From contig NC_060060.1 of NCBI RefSeq assembly GCF_020283565.1, positions 12,958,001 through 13,022,000 of the forward strand: 64,000 nucleotides of DNA, in the 5' to 3' direction. Shown here piece after piece: positions 13,086 to 23,104 of the stretch. This stretch comes from Trifolium pratense. Lineage: Eukaryota > Streptophyta > Magnoliopsida > Fabales > Fabaceae. The notes under the pieces are model-generated. The model searched no databases. It saw nothing but the letters and a program-made list of their open reading frames with translations, and was not told where the DNA came from. The position numbers and the translations under genes are program-made. Position 1 is the stretch's first letter. The number at the start of each line of letters is the position of its first letter.

Positions 13086-13270
13086 GGGTCATGCTAAACA
13101 GTGCCCCCGGGGCACTTGTTAAGCATACCTAAAAAGGAAATAAAAAATAAAATTTATATTGAAAAGACAATTTTTTATACTTTTGAGGCATTGAATGCAC
13201 GCATTTCGAGACATAATTTCTATTTTAACATGCTTAACTAGTGCCCCGGAAACACTGTTTAGCATTTTCC
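13086..13270. mobile_element. Mutator-like MITE
   Basis: 185 bp with long terminal inverted repeats (left ATGCTAAACAGTG and GGGGCACTTGTTAAGCA, right the inverse with few changes). A perfect 9-bp target duplication TATTTCTTA flanks it (13077-13085, 13271-13279), the hallmark of Mutator-type transposition. No coding capacity. Confidence 0.85.
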
Positions 13271-13440
13271 TATTTCTTATCATAACATTGCCATGCCTAC
13301 GTGGTCTACGTCCAACAAATAACTTGATAATAAAGAAATTCAAGTTGCAAAATAGGAGTTGACTGCCGCAAGCAAAATTAAATAGTGGGGGCCTGATTTT
13401 ATTTTTTTATAATCAAACAATTGAATGTTCGACGAGCTTA

Positions 13441-13461
13441 TTCTTTTTATTTTTATTTTAA
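13441..13461 (-). mobile_element. 21-bp A-rich retroposon scar
   Basis: A T-rich 21-bp segment lies between two exact 17-bp direct repeats AATGTTCGACGAGCTTA (13424-13440, 13462-13478). It looks like a poly(A)-rich retroposed tail on the minus strand. Simple local duplication is the alternative. Confidence 0.45.
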
Positions 13462-13587
13462 AATGTTCGACGAGCTTAAGTACCATCACTATGATTTATT
13501 TCTTTAATTTATTTTATTTTGTTATTGGTCTATGATGATACTTTATTTATTTGTTTTCTATTTTTTAAATAGACAAAATAACAAATG

Positions 13588-13850
13588 ATCCCTCCGTCCC
13601 AATTTGATTGACACAATTGACTGTTGTGCAGTATTCGCACATGTTGTTTTGACCTTATTTTTCTGCTAATAAACAGAAATAAATATTAGCATATAAGGTC
13701 TTATTTGATTCGTCTCCATGAGTATTTTCAAAATATCAAATTTTTATAATTTTTACTAGTATACAATTAAAAATATTAATCGTCAAAGTTCTGCATCAAC
13801 ATGTATGAAATGGTCAACTGTGTCAATTAAATTGGAACGGGGAGAATACT
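13588..13850. mobile_element. Stowaway-type MITE, copy 1
   Basis: Starts TCCCTCCGTCCCAATT and ends with its inverse AATTGGAACGGGGAGA, the Tc1/mariner Stowaway terminal motif. Its interior (TATTAGCATATAAGGTCTT, GAGTATTTTCAAAATATCAA) is shared with the element at 16933-17192, so both belong to one subfamily. Confidence 0.8.
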
Positions 13851-13860
13851 ATTTACATAC

Positions 13861-14319
13861 ATAACTATGAAGTTTCTTGTTATACTCAAATTAAGGTGAT
13901 TAATTTCGTAATTGTCAGTTGAGCTAAGTGTTAGCGAAAATAGAAGGTTGACTTTATAGTAAAGAATTAAATAATTTTTTAATTTCTTTAAATATATCAA
14001 TTTTCATTTTTAATCATTTTAACAACTTCTTTAAAACTTTTTTAATTAGGCATTTTACCAACAAAATATTTCTAAAACACAAAAGAAAACAAATAATTAA
14101 ACATTTAGAAGAATAAAATTCAAGATTACAGATAGTGGCCTGAAAATTCAGTTGGAAGGTTCGACGAATTTAAAGGTTGATAGTGACCTGAAATCCAAGA
14201 TTACTTTGCTAAACATTTGATAAATCTGATAGTGTCGACTTGTGACTGAATTCAACGCTACTTTATCAAACGGAACTCGTGCAAAGTAAGAATGACAACA
14301 TGCATGACAGAATACATTA
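13861..14319. other. intergenic, nothing recognised
   Basis: AT-rich sequence upstream of the TLP gene cluster. Confidence 0.5.
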
Positions 14320-14675
14320 GTTTTTTCCTATCTCTTGTTAATTATTACAATTTAATAGGATGTGATGTTTTTTGATTTTTAGGTTGCTAACTCTAGGATG
14401 GTTGGGCAAAAAAAGAAAAAAAAAACAAACCGAACCGAACAAAAAAAACTGAACTATAACTAACAATTTTAGTGAAAATTAGTTATGATTTAGTTTAAAA
14501 GCATAAAATCGAATCATTTTATCAGTTCGATTCGGTTCAGGTCGAAAGACAAACAATTCAATTTGGTTCGATTACCATGAATTTTGAAAATAATTTGATC
14601 CAATTTGATTCGATTTTCTTCCAAAATCGAACCATACCCACCACTACCTAACTCTACAACATTCACTATCAGTCA
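14320..14675 (+). pseudogene. relic of a third TLP gene, split by a hAT element
   Basis: 14320-14394 matches the end of TLP intron 1 (AATTATTACAATTTAATA, then GATTTTTAG at the acceptor) and the first bases of exon 2. After the insert, 14648-14675 continues with CTACAACATTCACTATC, the same exon-2 start that both intact TLP genes carry. With the hAT insert and one target duplication removed, the segment lines up with the other two copies. Homology then stops, so no signal-peptide exon or thaumatin domain remains. A dead fragment about 400 bp upstream of the intact gene. Confidence 0.7.
14395..14647. mobile_element. hAT-like non-autonomous element
   Basis: Flanked by an 8-bp direct repeat CTAACTCT (14387-14394, 14648-14655). 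Ends are degraded: AGGATGGTTGGGCA on the left, ACCCACCACTA on the right. The interior is a run of AACCGAACCGAAC-like motifs on both strands. It interrupts the TLP relic. Confidence 0.7.
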
Positions 14676-14861
14676 AATAAATTATTTATTAGTTAAACAT
14701 AATTTAATTAATATTAATTAAATCATTCATACATTTTTACAAGGCATAGAACTTAAAGTGCTAAGTCCGGACTCCACTAACTTCGTTAAGTAAATTGAAC
14801 TAAAAATAGTATCTCACCCCCTTTCACACACAAATGCCATCTCCCTTGTTGGGGTTTAGGC

Positions 14862-14864
<3 letters not shown>

Positions 14865-14923
<59 letters not shown>
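14865..14923. repeat. (AT)n microsatellite upstream of TLP gene 1
   Basis: About 29 TA units, ending 100 bp before the TLP ATG. It may itself serve as the TATA region; this is inference. Confidence 0.9.
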
Positions 14924-14928
<5 letters not shown>

Positions 14929-14945
14929 TGCCTTCGAGCTCTCCC

Positions 14946-14946
<1 letters not shown>

Positions 14947-14976
<30 letters not shown>
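14947..14976. repeat. C30 homopolymer followed by CT repeat
   Basis: Thirty consecutive C (G30 on the other strand), then CTCTCTCTCTTTCTC, immediately before the TLP gene 1 start and therefore probably in its 5' leader. Homopolymer length in an assembly is prone to error. Confidence 0.85.
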
Positions 14977-14978
<2 letters not shown>

Positions 14979-15022
14979 TCTCTCTTTCTCATTTCTCTCC
15001 CATCAACTTTTACGTTCCAACT

Positions 15023-18000
15023 ATGTCTTCTTCAGCTAAATTTACTACAAATTTGTTCATCATGTTTCTCTTCCACAGCCTAGCAACAGGTGAGCAAGTC
15101 TTACCTTTGCTTATTATTGATCATCATAAAAAAAGAAACTTTTCTTAATGATAACAATTTAATATATAGAATGTTATGTGTTTTTTGATTTGCAGGTTCA
15201 TACTCTGCAACATTCACTATCGTCAACAAGTGCAGCCTCACTGTTTTTCCCGCTATTTTCCACGGGTTCGGAACCTCATTGCCTTCTACCACTGGCTTTT
15301 CCCTTGACCCTGGCGAATCCAATGTCCTCGCCATGCCCCGTTCCTGGTCGGGACGTTTATGGGGGAGAACCCATTGCTCCCACCACTCCAATGGAAATTT
15401 CTCTTGCCTCACCGGCGGCGGTGACTGTGCTTCCTCAACCATGGAATGTAACGGTGGAAACGCTTCCTCACCAGCCACGTTCGCAGAATTTAACCTAAAC
15501 GCCAAATCCAGTGGATTTGATTTCTTCCGCATCAGCTTGGTAAATGGTTACAATCTACCAATGGTGGTTGAGCCTCAAGTCGGAAACGGCTCTGGCAATT
15601 GCACATCGACGGGCTGTATGGTACCATTGGGCACAGTGTGTCCATCGCAGCTTAAAGTGATGAGTGGAGGAGATTGCATAGGGTGTAGAAGTGCGTGCAA
15701 ACCATTTTCTAAGCACTGCTCCTCGAAGTTCTTCGCAAAGGCATGTCCTCACGCCAAAGTCGATGCCACTAAAACCTTTCAGAGTGTTTGTGCAACTACT
15801 GATTACTTCATCACTTTTTGCCCTACCTCCACAAGGTAGGTCTCGGTCTCCCATATCTCAATATATTTTCTACTAGGTAAACTTTTATTGAAAGAAATTA
15901 TAACCATCTCAACAGTTAATATTTGCAAAAAAATATCGATTTATGATCCCGAAATAGATACACTTATACACGTTCAAATGGACTGTTTAGAGTACAAAAC
16001 GTGATTTGGTGATTCTATAATTGTTTGCTTGGATAAAGCCAAAGCAATTTTGCTAGCTCCAACATGAATTTGGTGATTTTGATGTGAATTTTTTTTAAGT
16101 CAAATTTTTTGAGGTTGTTGATGTTGGCTATTTTGGGGCCATTTAATGCAATGTTTTTTTATGCTGTTTTTCTGATTTTAATGAATTTTGTGGTTGTTAA
16201 TGTTACCTATTTTGGGGCCATCTAATGTTTTTTATCTTGCTTTTTGTTTTGTTTATTCTATGCTTTTTGTCGAGCGTTAACCCTGTTTATATCCTAATTA
16301 ATTTTGTATCTTTTTTTAACCAAATCTTAGTTGATTTAAAAAAATTACTATGAACCTACTAAGAGGTTCTATATGATATGGATCTATAAAAATATTGGTC
16401 CATCTTGGACCACATTTTTCATCAAATTGAGTTTTCTCATTGTTTTCTGTCACTCTAGAACGGAAAAGGGGATGAGATATCATGTAACTCGGATTTGGAT
16501 TTGGTGTTGTACAAAAAGTAGGCGGTTTCATGTTGTACTGCATTTTGATCGTCCGATTACGATCTAACGGCTTAGATTAAATACAGTAAAAAATAACTAC
16601 TATAGATCTTATCTGTTTGGATTGTGATCAGATGGTTCGGATGCAGTATAACGTGAAACTACGTGCTTTTTGTACAACACCAAATCTAAATCCATGTAAC
16701 TCTATATCGAATATGGACCTATCAAATTATTTCATCAAATTGAGTTTTCTCATTCGTATTTGTTAATGAACCACATTTCACATGTATAAATGAAAAAGAA
16801 AGAGTAAATGATATTTTTATTAAATTGTTTTAATTATTGTGTATTTGGCATTAGCTATTAGCATAAACATGAGGTGAATTGATATTGACCAGTAACCAAA
16901 AAAAAATTGACTTGAAAGAAATGTAAGTGGTACTTCTCCTCCGTCCTAAAATATAAGAGCTACTTTGACTAAATATACTATTCATTTATCTTGTTTTGAC
17001 CGTATTTTTTTAATAACATGTAAATGTAAATATTAGCATATGAGATCTTGTTTAATTTGTTTTGACGAGTATTTTCAAAATATCAAGTTTTTATAATTTT
17101 TACAAATAGACAATTAAAGATATTAGTGATCAAAGTTGTGCTTTGACATACGTGTTATGGTCAACCAGGTCTTATATTTTGGGACGAGGGAGTATTAAAT
17201 ATTTAATTAGACATTACAATTAAATAAATTAGTATAGCATTAAAATTTTAGAAGCTCATTTATTTTGAGTCATTTTTTTGGAATTAGTTTCTTCACACGT
17301 AGGGTTGGGAACAGGCCAGGCAAGGCCTTGACAGGCCTGAGCCTGGCCTACGATTTTTTTTCAGGCCTGAGCCTGACCTGTGGCCTATCAAATGTTATTT
17401 TTTTTTGGCCTGGCCTGAGCCTTTTAAAAGCCTGGCCTGGCCTTGTAGCCTGTTTAAAAGTCTGTGTTACATTAAAGCTTCTCTATATAGTTTTTTTAAA
17501 TAGGCTAAACAGGCCTTAAAAAGTTCACATTTAAATTTTTATAATTTCTACAACATTAAGAAAAAGCTAATAATATGATTAACACAATAATTAAAAACTA
17601 ATAAAATAATAAATACGATTACGAAAAGTCGCAATAATTAAAAGCTAATAATATTTATATAAATAATATTTTTTTAAAAGATATAAATAATAATATTATA
17701 TAAATAATAATTATTATAAACAGGCCGGCCTATCAGGCTTCGTAGGCCTTTTTAGAAGCCTAAGCCTGGCCTATTTATGTAAACAGGCCGTTTTCAAAGC
17801 ATAAGCCTGACATTTTTAATAAACAGGTCAGGCCAGACCAGGCTTATACAGGCCAGGCCGAAGGCCCCTGTAGGCCGCCTAGCCTATTCCCAACCCTATT
17901 CACACGTCTCTAAATTTGGCTTGGTATATAAGTAAGCTTTTTTTTTATTATTACAAAAAGGGAGCAAAGCCCAGGAAGTAAGCTTTTCTAATTGTACTAG

Positions 18001-18499
18001 TGATAACTTATTATGAGATGGTTTGTGTATTTGTATTCTTTCATTTTTTTAAATCAATTGCAATTTCAGGAACAATTTTTATTTATTAATTAAATCATCA
18101 TCCTGAATATGAGTTTAATTATGTGATTGAAAATTTGCAATTGAGTGCAGTAGGATGGAGCCGAGCAAAGAGAAAAACCCTACTACGGTGGACAACTCAG
18201 GAGGTCAAAAGAAAGGGTCAACCAAAGACAAAATTGTCAACTTTTTTCTTAAAAATAAAAAACTACTGAGCATTGTTGGTGCTGGTGTTGGTATTGTGGT
18301 TGTCATTGTGATAACCATCTCATGTGCCTGCGCCTGTACCAAACATGGTTGCAATTGCATCTTCGGCTTGAGCGCAGGAATCAAATCCAAATTGCCTCAT
18401 CATCTATTCGAGTCTACAAAGATTGAAGAATTATTCTTTGCAGTTGAGCGCAAAGAAATTGAGCGCAAAGGAAATCCAATCATAGAGACTACTTATTAG
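15023..18499 (+). CDS. membrane-anchored thaumatin-like protein, gene 1
   Basis: Three exons, 15023-15089, 15196-15835 and 18154-18499, give a continuous 350-residue protein. Residues 1-22 are a signal peptide; 24-232 a thaumatin (PR5) domain (ATFTIVN, WSGRLWGRTHC, SCLTGG.DC, AEF, SLVNGYNLP, ITFCP). Exon 3 adds a polar linker, a transmembrane helix at about 274-297 and a Cys-rich tail (CACACTKHGCNC). The ectodomain has 15 Cys by my count, against 16 usual in long TLPs, and the loop with the Cys-Cys pair is shortened. The usual YDVSLVDG reads FRISLVNG, so two acidic positions are lost. PR5K receptor kinases share signal-thaumatin-transmembrane order but have a kinase; none is here. The intron-2 donor reads AG|GTAGGT, so an unspliced transcript stops right after the thaumatin domain (secreted form). 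The acceptor is a CAGTAG tandem. Intron 2 is 2.3 kb and full of transposons. Function (defence, sensing) is inference. Confidence 0.85.
16491..16693. mobile_element. Mutator-like MITE in TLP gene 1 intron 2
   Basis: 203 bp with inverted repeats of about 50 bp or more starting GGATTTGGATTTGGTGTTGT. A perfect 9-bp target duplication ATGTAACTC flanks it (16482-16490, 16694-16702). The paralogous intron in TLP gene 2 lacks it. Confidence 0.85.
16933..17192. mobile_element. Stowaway-type MITE, copy 2
   Basis: Ends CTTCTCCTCCGTCCTAAAAT and its inverse ATTTTGGGACGAGGGAG, flanked by TA on both sides (16931-16932, 17193-17194). Interior shared with the copy at 13588-13850. Sits in TLP gene 1 intron 2 and is absent from the paralogue. 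Confidence 0.85.
17300..17898. mobile_element. hAT non-autonomous element in TLP gene 1 intron 2
   Basis: 599 bp with terminal inverted repeats TAGGGTTGGGAA and a perfect 8-bp target duplication TTCACACG (17292-17299, 17899-17906), diagnostic for hAT. Both subterminal regions are packed with AGGCCTG/CAGGCC motifs, likely transposase-binding repeats. No transposase. Confidence 0.9.
17943..17975 (-). mobile_element. 33-bp LINE-tail scar
   Basis: Lies between copies of AAGTAAGCTTTT (17930-17942 and 17976-17987). On the minus strand it reads a LINE-like 3' end (GGGCTTTGCTCCCTTTTTG, then an A-rich tail). A strongly truncated retroposed copy in intron 2 of TLP gene 1. Confidence 0.5.
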
Positions 18500-19652
18500 T
18501 TAATATCGTTTCTTTCAGTTGGTGAAGTTAGTAACATTTATGGTTTCTAGGTGTTTGTTGTATTGTTTTTGAATTTTCCACTTTAAGTCATCAGTACTTT
18601 TAATATCCCTCTATTATTGTAATTTATTCTCTAAACTTAAATATATTTTTGGTCCTATAAATATCTCAAATTTCATTTTTAATATCTCTAAATTTTTTTA
18701 TCAAATTTTGGTCCGTAATACTTTTGTTACTGCTCATCGTTAAATGGAGTTAACAAACTCTGATGTGCCACTATGTACTATTTTTAGTGACATGTCTTTA
18801 TTTTTATGAATATCACAACTTGGCTTTTTTTATACAGATTACTTAATTAATTAAAAAAATTAAAAAATCTACTCCTTCTCAAACCAATCAATCATCATCT
18901 TCATCATCAAACTATTAAGGTTTGGAGTTATGCCCATCATTCACCCTCATTTAAAAAATCCAACAAAAACAAAAATATAAATCAACAAAAACATTCATAA
19001 TTAAATATATATTTTTTAAACCAAAATAATTTTTCGCGGATAATTGCTGAGACTAATTACTTTAAGATAATTGAGATCTATTTTAAAAGTTAACCTCTTA
19101 AACCAAATTTTTCTCCATACATATTGACCGAGAAGCGAACTCAAGACCAAATAGTTAAGAAAATATAAATAAGATTATGTTAATCTACTCTTCATAATTT
19201 AATCGTATTTACTCATCAATCAACGAGAACAAACCATATATAAATCCAAAAGTTTGATACGTTGTATGTACCACATGGAAATCCACTTATATAGCTTGTT
19301 CTTATTGGTTGATAAATAGATATCCTCAATTTATGAAGGGATAACGTATGTCTGACCATATTATTATGACAAAATTACACTTCAAGTCTTTATCTTATTT
19401 TTTGGTAACAATTTGACAATTTATCTTTTTTTTGTAATACTGTAGTCCTTTATTTTATTTATTTTTGTAACATTTAGGTTATTTATTTTATATAAATAAA
19501 TAAAATAAAGATCAAAGTATTACAAAAAAACTAAAATATTACAAATAAAAAAGATAAAAGACCAAAATATTAAAAATAAAAGATAAAGACCAAAATATTA
19601 AAATAAATAAAGACATCCTATATAATTTTGCGTATTATTATTCATAATACCG
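18500..19652. other. intergenic, TLP downstream region
   Basis: 18600-18790 (ACTTAAATATATTTTTGGTCC and following) is homologous to 43590-43735 downstream of TLP gene 2, so the duplication reaches past the genes. 19370-19610 is a low-complexity AT fold-back around TTTATTTTATATAAATAAAT. No gene. Confidence 0.55.
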
Positions 19653-19784
19653 CCACAAATTACAAAAATTAGATCTATATCCAGTGGGGCCCAATGGATA
19701 CAGGCACACACAACACCCCCACAAACTACAAAAATTAGATCTATATCCAGTGGGGTCCAATGGATACAAGCACACACACAAGCG
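19653..19784. repeat. tandem duplication, 66-bp unit x2
   Basis: Two adjacent copies (19653-19718, 19719-19784) with few changes, both containing AGATCTATATCCAGTGGGG and CCAATGGATACA. Confidence 0.85.
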
Positions 19785-19844
19785 GTGGTGCTCCGGCGGC
19801 CGGCGGTGGTGCTCCGGCGGCCGGTGGTGGTGCTCCGGCGGCCG
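19782..19844. repeat. GC-rich minisatellite, 21-bp unit x3
   Basis: Three copies of GCGGTGGTGCTCCGGCGGCC plus G, nearly identical, in otherwise AT-rich DNA. Length is a multiple of three, so it stays open in several frames, but no gene context supports coding. Confidence 0.85.
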
Positions 19845-19859
19845 GCCACCACCAACCAC

Positions 19860-20617
19860 CCATACTATTTTAATATTATTTTATTTTAAAAATCAGATTT
19901 TTAATAATTATTTTAAAAATAATTTAAAAAATCAGTTTTTAATGTTTTTAATTTTTAAAAATAATTAAAAAATTCAGTTTTTTTTTAAAATAATTAAAAA
20001 ATCAGTTTTTAATGTTTTTAGTTTTTCAAAAATTTAGTATTTTAATTTTTTTCCTATTTATTAGTTTTTTTTGTATTTAAAAATCAGATTTTTTAATTTT
20101 AAAAATTACTCTTTTTTTAAATAATAAAAAATATTTTTAAAACAATATAAAAAATAAGTTTTCGGCTAAGTAAAAAATAATTTGGGTTTAAAAAAAATAT
20201 TTTGTGGGTTGATTATAAACCAATTCAATCATAAAATTAATGAAAAATTATGTTTTTAAAATAATTAATAAATCTATTTTTTTTAATCAACTAATAAAAA
20301 AAATTAGTTTAAGTAAAAAACCTATTTAAAATTGGATCATGTGAATAACTTAAATTTTATTACAAACCGGTTATAAATTGGTTCGATCCGGTTAATAACC
20401 AAAACCAAATTAGTTTTAAAAAATAACCGGTTTGTTATTGAAATGGTTTTGGTTTAGAACCAAAACCATCAATTAGGTGTGGTGTGGTGTGGTTTCCAAA
20501 CCATGCACACCCCTACACACATGTTTCTTTTCTTATTTTTATTTATTTTATAATATATTAAGTGGCGTGGGTCCCACTTGGAGTCCACACAACAACTAGC
20601 AAGTTCTTCCAACCCTT
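19860..20617. other. AT-rich low-complexity block with one hAT end
   Basis: Repeated modules such as AAAAAATCAGTTTTTAATG. Near 20500 a stretch ending AAACCATGCACACCCCTA looks like one terminus of a hAT-type element whose other end I cannot find. Confidence 0.4.
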
Positions 20618-20625
20618 TTTATAGC

Positions 20626-21170
20626 TAGGAATGGCAACGGGCGCCCACGGGTGCGGGTTTGACACTTATCAAACCCACACCTGAAATCATCACCCAAACC
20701 CAAACCCAAAGGCTGTTCGGGTGGCAAAACAACACCCACGCCCACACCCATTGGGTTCGGGTTTTTCCAACCAAACCCAAATCCGCAGCACATTTGAAAA
20801 TAATTTGCAAATTTAAGAAATTAAATTCCAACATAGACTTTGAATTAAATTACAACTAAAATTAAGGTCTTCCAAGGAAATTCAAACATAGACTTTCAAG
20901 AAATTACAACATAGACTTTCAAGAAATTAAATTACAACTAAAATTTAAGGTCTTCCAAGGAAATTGAGGGAGACTATAGGGGTAATTAGGTAATTATAAA
21001 ATATTTCGGGTGGGTGTATGGGTTTCGGGTGTGGGTTTGACTGATACCAAACCCACACCCATATTATCGGGTGTCACCCGAACCCAAATCCAGTCAAATC
21101 GGGTTTCACCCGTTGACTTGGATTTGAGTTCGGGTGGGTCTCTCGGGTTTGAGTTTTTTTGCCATCCCTA
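20626..21170. mobile_element. hAT non-autonomous element
   Basis: 545 bp. Ends TAGGAATGGCAA and TTGCCATCCCTA (one mismatch) with flanking TTTATAGC / TTTGTAGC (7 of 8). Subterminal zones are rich in GGGTGNGGGTTT motifs on both strands. The centre contains a direct repeat with ATAGACTTTCAAGAAATTA. No coding capacity. Confidence 0.8.
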
Positions 21171-21212
21171 TTTGTAGCCTAAAGATTTGAAAGGTATAGG
21201 CTAGAGAAACTT

Positions 21213-21363
21213 GGGTTCATTTGGTATGATGAAAAGAAAGTAAGAAGAAATAAAATTACGAAAATCGATGAATGAACTTGAATTGTAAAGTAGTTCAAAT
21301 TCATCCATTGGAATGCGTAATTTTATTTTCTTCCTCTTTCTTTCTGCTCAACCAAACAGAGCC
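21213..21363. mobile_element. fold-back MITE (Tourist-like)
   Basis: 151 bp, palindromic along almost its whole length: left GAAGAAATAAAATTACG and right CGTAATTTTATTTTCTTC. The ends (GGGTTCATTTGGT; inverse GGCTCTGTTTGGTT) resemble PIF/Harbinger-type terminal repeats. No clear 3-bp TSD. Confidence 0.6.
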
Positions 21364-21429
21364 TAAATAAGTTGCTGGTATAAGCTTCGATCCAGGACGG
21401 ATGAAGACTTGAAATATTGGTGTCGCTAA

Positions 21430-22094
21430 TGTTGTGAGTTCTTTAATAATCACACCAATAAACTTGATGTGTGGAGCAAATCGAATAAGCAATCAAAAAC
21501 GTGGAAATAGCAATAATAATCACGAACAAAAGATAAGTAATAAAACTGTAAGAACACGAAGCAATTGTTTACCCAGTTCAGTCAAAACCGACCTACTCTG
21601 GGGGAGAGAGCCACTCTCCGTTCCACTATCAATGAAAATCTTGATTACAACGATTCAATACAAAAGAGTTGCAAGAATTAGACTTCAATCCTAATTCTAC
21701 CCTTTTCCCAAATCTCTTCCCGTGACCAAGAGATTTCAATGATAAGTGATTACAAGATGAAAGAATCAACACCCAAAACCTAGAGGTGAACCAAGAGTAA
21801 CCCTCTTAACCCTAGCCGCCGTTTTGGTGAAAGAAACCCTCAAAACTTCCTCCTGAAAAACAGAAAACGTGACCCTTTAAATACCCTGCAGTGATTTCCG
21901 CCCGAGGCGCAGCTTTTTCCGCCTGGGGCGGAAATTTCCGCCTGAAACACCAAGATTTCCGCCTGGGGCGGCAAAACAGTGAGCACCCCTTTTCCTGCTT
22001 CAAATTTCCGCCCGGAACACAGGTTTTTCCGCCCGGGGCGGAAAACAGCAGACTAGTGTTGTTTTTTTCACGTTTTCAAGGCAAATTTGCAACA
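21430..22094 (-). repeat. 3' LTR of the gag-only Copia element
   Basis: 665 bp, nearly identical to 34658-35322; GTGAGTTC here against GTGAATTC there is one visible difference. GC-rich TTTCCGCC/GGGGCGGAAA modules repeat near its left-hand middle. Confidence 0.9.
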
Positions 22095-22985
22095 ATCTCC
22101 ACCTTGCCTTTAAAACGATGGTGATGCCAACTTCCCATCAACCACCGTGCTGCTCTCTCCACTTGTTTACACCACACCCTCTTCGGCCCCCGGAGTCTAC
22201 CTCTCCGTACTCCCGAAAAATGCTTGCCTCCAATTGCCCTTGGATTTTTAGGACAATACACAAGCTAAACCATACCCTCTTCAAACCCCGGATTGTAGCT
22301 TTCCGTACTCTTGAAGATATGCTTGCCTCCAACCAACCTTGGAATTTTTAGGTGGTTTCACAAGCTGCAACCTCAAACTCTCCTTGTATCCAACTACCTC
22401 CCGCAGTCTAACAAGTTACCAAGCTTGATCACCGTTGCTTCCACACAAGGTCTTCATAGCCATACCACTTTGGTGTACCTCCACCTCAAACCGAGATTCC
22501 TCCACCAAAGCCTTAAACCGGTATATCCACCATCTCTTCCACCTTGTAATGTAAAACTTTTTCAACTACTTCGAAACACACATCAAGTCATTGTTAGTCT
22601 CCAACACTTCCCGGTTTAGTTCCACCACCTAGTAAACTTCATTTCACTAGTACAACTAAAACCAACCAATGTCACTAACAACCAACCAAAGTTTCACAAC
22701 TTATCCACACCATGAGAATCACAACTAGTAACAAAGCTCAAGAACAATACCTCGCATTGTGTGAAAGAAATTCAACCATACCTTGAACCTTATAAGCTTT
22801 TCCCGTCGCCAAGATGAACAAACTCCACCTTCAACTAGCTCCAGGGCTTCAAAGTACTCCTTCCTCAAAACACATGTGATCGGAGCATCCAAAGTCCATG
22901 ACTTCAACTCCATTGATTCCCAACTTCACCACACTAGCACATCCGCATTCTCACAGTAATAAGGTTGTTGTTTCGAACGTAATCC
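22095..22985 (-). pseudogene. protease remnant and non-coding tail of the Copia element
   Basis: On the minus strand 22913-22725 holds a broken Copia protease: the expected DSG...H region is damaged by small indels, while KEYFEALELVEGG survives. From there to the LTR the sequence is non-coding, with repeated CTTGCCTCCAA-containing modules near 22220 and 22325. Confidence 0.55.
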
Positions 22986-23089
22986 TGAGTATTATTACCA
23001 CCGCCTCTCCAGGCTGATGTTGAGTATTATTACCACCGCCTCTCCAGGCTGATGTTGAGTATTATTACCACCGCCTCTCCAGGCTAATC
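22986..23089. repeat. tandem repeat, 35-bp unit x3
   Basis: Three almost identical copies of TGAGTATTATTACCACCGCC plus 15 further bases, inside the Copia element right after gag. Confidence 0.9.
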
Positions 23090-23104
23090 AGCAAGCTATG
23101 AGTG

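Noticed and set aside
18155..18499. Stand-alone small membrane protein of 114 residues
   Set aside because: The paralogous exon has no ATG but keeps frame and splice site, so it is the last exon of the TLP gene.
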